Below, one piece after another: positions 59,146 to 64,000 of a stretch of DNA of 64,000 nucleotides. Where the stretch lies: assembly GCA_023053685.1 (NCBI GenBank), contig JALIGW010000005.1:35805480-35869479 (forward strand), written 5' to 3'. Both the position numbers and the translations under genes were made by a program. How positions within the stretch are numbered: position 1 is the stretch's first letter; each line of letters opens with the position of its first letter. The notes beneath the pieces are model-generated. The model was not told the origin of the DNA. It did not search any database and saw only the letters and a program-made list of their open reading frames with translations. The stretch is from Diadophis punctatus similis. Its lineage: Eukaryota; Chordata; Lepidosauria; Squamata; Dipsadidae.

Positions 59146-60590
59146 CACTAACAAATCATAACTTAATAGTCCATTCCCAAAGGCAAAATTTATTTATCAC
59201 TTCAATATCAGTTTTAAGGCTAGTTGCTCTATCTATTGTTATTTGTTTGGTCTCAATATTTCATTGTAGTCTCAATGTTTTAACGGTGCACTTTGGCTTT
59301 TATTACTGGATATAGCAGATCAATTGCATTTTTAGCTATTAGTGTCATCAGGATAGCACGGATCTTTGATGTTTCTTCCTCCAGTTTTAAAATTACACAC
59401 ATCTTCTACCCAACTTTCCTCAAAATATATTCAGTATATAGGCTGAATCAATAAGGGAAAAGTATACAGCCTTCTCTCACTTCTTTGCCAGCCCAGGGCT
59501 ATTTTGTTTTACTATATTCCATTGGGACTGTGGCTTCCTATACTATATATAGATTCTACATGAGGATAATGAGATGTTTCCCATTATTTAAGGGCATCCT
59601 ACAGCTTGGTCAACAAAATCAAAGGTCTGGTGAGAAAATTCCTCTGTGGGCAAAACTTGCAAACACCACTCATTGGAACTTTATCTCAGTGCTACTATTA
59701 CTAATGATAAGGCTAGACTTAAATTAGCTCTTTCGTTCTACTGAAGTCTGGTCTGAGAAATAACATTGCACAGGCCTTACTATACAGAAAGTATAAATTA
59801 ACTATGAAACAACACTGTTGTTTCACTGTAATAGCCCCATCTATATAGTAGTTATCAATTATTATTAGAATTACCTTGGCTATCTTGTACCCAAATAATT
59901 ACATGTGCCACCTAGATATATTTTCAAAATGAATGAACTATTAAGAATCACATCCATTTTTTAACTTCAACCTAGCTATTGGGTCAAAGTCTCCAGTGAA
60001 ATTACAAATATTATTACTAAGAGTTGAAAATACACTATAAAGCACCAATTTATGTTCCAACTTGTTTGCTTCACTGTAGTACTTTGTATTGGGTTGTGTA
60101 CATGTGGTAACAGGAAGCCAAATCCATGCAAATATTATTGCCATTGGCTATTGCTTATTATTATTAACTTTATAGATAGTACATTACATAAGATAAAAAT
60201 TCCTACAAGTATGTAATAATACCACTGACCTAATTCATCCTGAGACTAACTCTAGATATTCATTTTGAGACTAACTCTAAACTTCAAAAGGCACACTCAC
60301 TAGTCAGCTATAGATTCTTCTGTTTCTTCCTACCACCTTCTCAACCCCTGATGTAAAGTTTGGGGAAATGTGAAAGTTTGTACAGATATTTGTTATTTTG
60401 ATTAGCCTATGGGGAATAGCCCAATTATATGCATCTTACTCCAAAATGTGGGAATACATTTGAGAGAAAATTAAAGAATAACAGATAAGTGCTGGTAGGA
60501 TTTTGTTCAGAAAAGCAAAATTAAAATCTGGATATCAAAGATTGAGTCTGTAGCACATAAGAATTCAGAAGGTAGGAAAAAGACCTAGAA

Positions 60591-60594
<4 letters not shown>
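59146..60594. other. Unique AT-rich sequence
   Basis: Nothing recognised. Confidence 0.45.

Positions 60595-60648
<54 letters not shown>
60595..60648. repeat. (CA)n microsatellite, left part
   Basis: About 27 CA units; the tract resumes at 61290-61318 after a hAT insertion. Confidence 0.97.
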
Positions 60649-60649
<1 letters not shown>

Positions 60650-61289
60650 AGGGGCAGGTTCCTAATTTTTTTACTACCACTCTGTGGGCGTGGCTTATTT
60701 TGTGGGTGTGGTTTGGCAGCCATGTGACTGGGTGAGCGTGGGCCTCGGGAGCTTGGCAGTGGCCGGAGAAGCGAGGGGGCATTGCCTACCCGCAACGCAG
60801 CCCCCCGCAGCGGAAGCAGCAAGACCGCGGCAGCGGTTCTTCTAGGAGGCTCCGTCCAGCCTGAATGCTTCTCCCCATTTGATGATCCTAGGCTCCTGCC
60901 GCCCATTCCCCCTCCCCTCAGCAGCTCGAGAAGCCTCAAATGTGCGAAAATGCCTAGGATCATCACCGCACGTTCATGGCTTCTCGGACTGCTGAAGGGA
61001 GGGGAATGGAGATAGCTCCTGCCGCCCGTTCTTTCAGCATCTCACGCGCTCCCTCAGCCATCCCCCCCTGCTTGGACTCATTGTGGGGTAGGAAGGCAGC
61101 GCATGTGCAGTGCCAGAAGCTTGGCTTCTGGGCATGCACAGAAGAAATTTTTAAAAAAAATTTAAAAAATTTTTTTTAAAAAATGGCGGCGCCCAGGCAC
61201 TGGCAACTGACTGCACCGGTACTGTGATGTCACCAGCGGGCCGCTACCGGTGCTATAAAGTGGACCGCACTGGTAGGAACCCACCACTG
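60649..61289. mobile_element. 641-bp hAT-type element inside a CA repeat
   Basis: Ends CAGGGGCAGGTTCCTAA and GGTAGGAACCCACCACTG. ACACACAC on both sides serves as the 8-bp duplication, though the repeat itself makes this uninformative. It is a composite: a GGGCGTGGCTTATTTTGTGG start shared with 19973, an inverted ATGATCCTAGGC / GCCTAGGATCAT pair, and AAAATGGCGGC at 61180-61190 towards the right. Confidence 0.88.
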
Positions 61290-61318
61290 ACACACACACA
61301 CACACACACCACACACAG
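61290..61318. repeat. (CA)n microsatellite, right part
   Basis: Continuation of the interrupted CA tract. Confidence 0.93.
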
Positions 61319-61400
61319 ACACATTTGTTCTCTAAATAACAGTAATATTGTTATAGTGCCTTTAGGTAAATAATTTTGGGCTTATTTCTAGTATCTAGAC

Positions 61401-61533
61401 CACAGGTATCAAACTCGCAGCGTCACATTGCCGTCACATGATGTATCACAACATTTTCCCCTTTGTGGAGCTGGGGTGGGCGTGGCCTTCATGTGATGCA
61501 TCTTGCCCATGGGCCGCCAGTTTGACACCCCTG
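61401..61533. mobile_element. hAT-type miniature element (CAGGGGTGTCAAACT family)
   Basis: Left CACAGGTATCAAACT and right AGTTTGACACCCCTG are inverted. Flanks ATCTAGAC (61393-61400) and ATCTAGAG (61534-61541) match at 7 of 8. Length 133 bp. Confidence 0.85.
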
Positions 61534-61541
61534 ATCTAGAG

Positions 61542-62108
61542 TTGTTCTTAGTTTATATGTTCATTTCAAATGAAAGTGATTATCAATATTCATATTTTGA
61601 GATTTGATTTTTTTAATTAGATGCCTATGTGGGAAGAGAAAATATCCTGCTTAAAGCAGACCCCCATGTGGACTCCATTTACTGGAGACTTGGCCCTCAA
61701 CTTTGGTTAAGTTAACTGAATAAAAACAGGATCAATACACGCCAAAATGGAAAATTACTAGGGAAAGAATCTTAAAAACTATTTATAAACCCATGAGGAA
61801 AAAATCATAGGAATGTTTTGAACACTTAAGGATAACAGAAGCCCACATTGATCATTAGGAGTTTATTGCATGTCTTGCAGCTATGGATACCAAAAGGTAT
61901 AACTAGCTAGAGTAACTTCAAAAGTCTGGGTAGATGAACATAATGCACACAAAATTCAGTTGTTTCAAAAATTTCAAGGCACACAGGACTAGAAATCATA
62001 AGAAATCATCATGAACCCACAGATAAATGACTGAGATTTATAAACATCTCAATAACTTTAACAAGAAGGAAGAGAATTTGAGGGGTAACAAAATTGGTAT
62101 CCAACTTT
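61542..62108. other. Unique sequence, nothing recognised
   Basis: No signal is recognised. Confidence 0.45.
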
Positions 62109-62116
62109 ATGTAACC

Positions 62117-62249
62117 CAGCGGTGGGTTGCTCCCGGTTTGCCCTGGTTCTAAGAACCGGTCGCGCCGGTGGCGGGAGGCTCCGCCTTCCCGCCCGGTATG
62201 CTTCTGCGCATGCAGAACTGGTAGTAAAGGGTTTTAAAACCCACTACTG
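62117..62249. mobile_element. hAT-type element (CAGCGGTGGGTTGCTCCCGG)
   Basis: Asymmetric ends as in 53051-53228, with an exact 8-bp duplication ATGTAACC (62109-62116 and 62250-62257). At 133 bp it is the shortest member, with a CTTCTGCGCATGCAGAA core. Confidence 0.95.
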
Positions 62250-62257
62250 ATGTAACC

Positions 62258-63140
62258 CCAAAATAAAACTACTCTTAATTTACAAGCATCATTTGAAATC
62301 TTCAACAATTATTTTTCAATTGAAAAATAATAAACAGCAGATATTTCAAAGAAAGAGCAATAAAAAATTTAACTCCTTTAAAAGGTCTTCAATTGACCAA
62401 TTACAATTTCATGTAAATGAAGAACTAATCAGAAACTGGCTTTTCAGAATTCAGTGACATGATTAGACTCCAATTAGAATTCAATCTGATTACAAACACA
62501 AGGCCTCAGTTCCTGCTCAGTTGGTTGTGAGGTGTCAAGAAATATACTATACCTATAGGCCAGACCATTTCACCTCGGAAGATGCCAGACACAGTTGCTG
62601 GTGCATGTCAGGGTACCAAATAATTAAAACACAGCCTATCAGTTCATCACTGCTGGATTGATGTTGGCTGTGAAAGCCTTCCTTAATATAATGCTCTTTA
62701 TAATTGCACAAATTGTGGTTTCAGAATAAAAAAGTGAGAGATATTTTCTCTATTTTGTTTTCTAATTGTCTATTTATAAAATGATCAGAGACAGAGGAAG
62801 CAACAAGTGCAAACATAAATATTTCTAAATTGTAAAATTTAGGAAAACATAGTATTTGGGCTTCTTAAGGTTTTATTAACCCATGTTCTTTCTGATAATC
62901 CTTAACTGTGAAGAGTTCAGATAAAGTACTGATTTATTTCATTTTTCTTGGTTATCAGAAATCTGGGATATTTAGCTTATTTATAAATATATCTTTTGAA
63001 CATTGTTTGAAATAGACAGATTTCTGAAAATTGAGAGAACAAATTCTAATTCAATTATTAGACTTAAGGGTCGTAACACTTCAAAATGCTGAAGTATTCA
63101 CTTATTAACAATATTTTTGTTCACTAAGTGTTCACTAAGG
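62258..63140. other. Unique AT-rich sequence, small LINE-like piece
   Basis: GGAAGATGCCAGACACAGTT and GCTGGTGCATGTCAGG (about 62577-62613) resemble a LINE 3' motif (AGATGCCAGCCACAG...GAAACGTCAGG) known from vertebrates. The rest is unassigned, with several TAAT words between 62400 and 62500. Confidence 0.35.
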
Positions 63141-63311
63141 GTTGTATCTTTTTATTCTTGATGAATGTATTTTATTATCCTTATGTACACTGAGAGCATA
63201 TACACCTAAGACAAATTCCTTGTGTGTCCAATCACACTTGGCCAATAAAGAATTCTATTCTATTCTATTCTATTCTATTCTATTCTATTCTATTCTATTC
63301 TATTCTATTCT
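63141..63311 (+). mobile_element. Snake-type CR1/L3 LINE 3' end with (ATTCT)n
   Basis: TTATTCTTGATGAATGTATT, TATGTACACTGAGAGCATAT, CCAATCACACTTGGCCAATA and AAGAATTCT run directly into about 12 copies of ATTCT (63252-63311). This 3' end and its pentamer are known as a snake-specific source of microsatellites. Confidence 0.9.
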
Positions 63312-63377
63312 TAAACAAGAGCCTTGTTTGATTGATGCCTACAATGATTAATAGACCATAAGAATGTCATAAGCCCA

Positions 63378-63450
63378 CATATATGTATACATATATACAT
63401 ATATGTGTACATATATGTATATATGTACATATACACATATACATATATGT
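63378..63450. repeat. (TACATA)n imperfect repeat
   Basis: Alternating ATATGTATACATATA words with strong self-complementarity. Confidence 0.88.
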
Positions 63451-64000
63451 TCTAGGCTCAGATAAATTCGGGAATAGATTAGTATAATTTGGAACAGATG
63501 TGCACTTTTCCATGGCAGAGTGGATAGTACAACCTATTATATTTTGAAATCTTATCATCCATCAAGCTCTGGTGCCAAAATCTTGTTCCAGACACCACTG
63601 CAGTGGGGAAAAAAATGATGGAACTGGTGGGGAAGGAGAAGCATTAGATTTATTGTCCGAAACACTAGATACAGTATATACATTTGAAGACACACTTACT
63701 TTCGATTTAGAATGAATTTTTAAGACCATAGTCTGTTTACCTCCTCATAGTCTGTATGTGGTAGAAAAGAGATCCTTAGCTTATTCACTCTATTATTTTG
63801 CATTCTCTCACCTTCTGCAATTATATTATGTTTTGTTGGCTGCTTCAGTTGATTGCCAAAAGTTAAAGTGAGAAAAAGTAGAAGAGATTAACTAATGATG
63901 GTATTTTCTATAAAAGACCTCAGTAATTAATCAGCTTTAGAAAATTCAGAAAATTGCAATATATTCTTTATGTTTATCTTTTTCTTTGTAGAGCCCTCTC
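63451..64000. other. Unique sequence to window end
   Basis: Nothing recognised. Confidence 0.45.

Noticed and set aside
62258..62640. Conserved noncoding element
   Set aside because: TAAT-rich, but it abuts a LINE-like motif (about 62577-62613), so a transposon origin is at least as likely.

Overview
This window looks like intergenic or intronic DNA from a squamate reptile, most likely an advanced (colubroid) snake. The main clue is at 63141-63311: a CR1/L3-type LINE 3' end running straight into an (ATTCT)n tract, the snake pattern of microsatellite seeding. Dong/R4, L2-like, CR1/L3 and L1 LINE fragments, tRNA-type SINEs, Ty3/gypsy LTRs and very many hAT-type miniature elements fit the same origin. 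The species is inferred, not shown.

I found no host protein-coding exon, tRNA, rRNA or CRISPR array. Every long open frame I examined lies in a microsatellite, a GC-rich inverted repeat or a decayed transposon. The annotation is therefore one of mobile elements and simple repeats.

Layout. 0-2 kb: 3' half of a Dong/R4 LINE ending on (TAA)n. 2-10 kb: two hAT miniature elements, a decayed Ty3/gypsy integrase end with its LTR, and microsatellites. 10.7-11.8 kb: a LINE tail split by a 695-bp solo LTR and again by a hAT element. 13-22.5 kb: foldback hAT elements and a 2.5-kb composite element holding a SINE, a foldback and a TA-flanked TIR element. 24.5-30.5 kb: two copies of one TIR family in opposite orientation, one carrying an insertion that the other lacks. 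33-37 kb: two related ~0.96-kb CpG-rich elements in opposite orientation around a long GGAA tract. 38-49 kb: CR1, L1 and L2-like fragments, two solo LTRs and a 150-bp perfect palindrome. 50-64 kb: SINEs inserted into each other, more hAT elements (one inside a CA repeat) and the snake-type CR1 end.

Most notable: about 16 elements have matching 8-bp target duplications visible by eye. Many belong to related CAG...CTG families that share a core containing the palindrome GCGCATGCGC (NRF1-type) and AAGATGGCGG (YY1-type) words. They could act as dispersed CpG-rich regulatory cassettes. That is inference and needs functional data.
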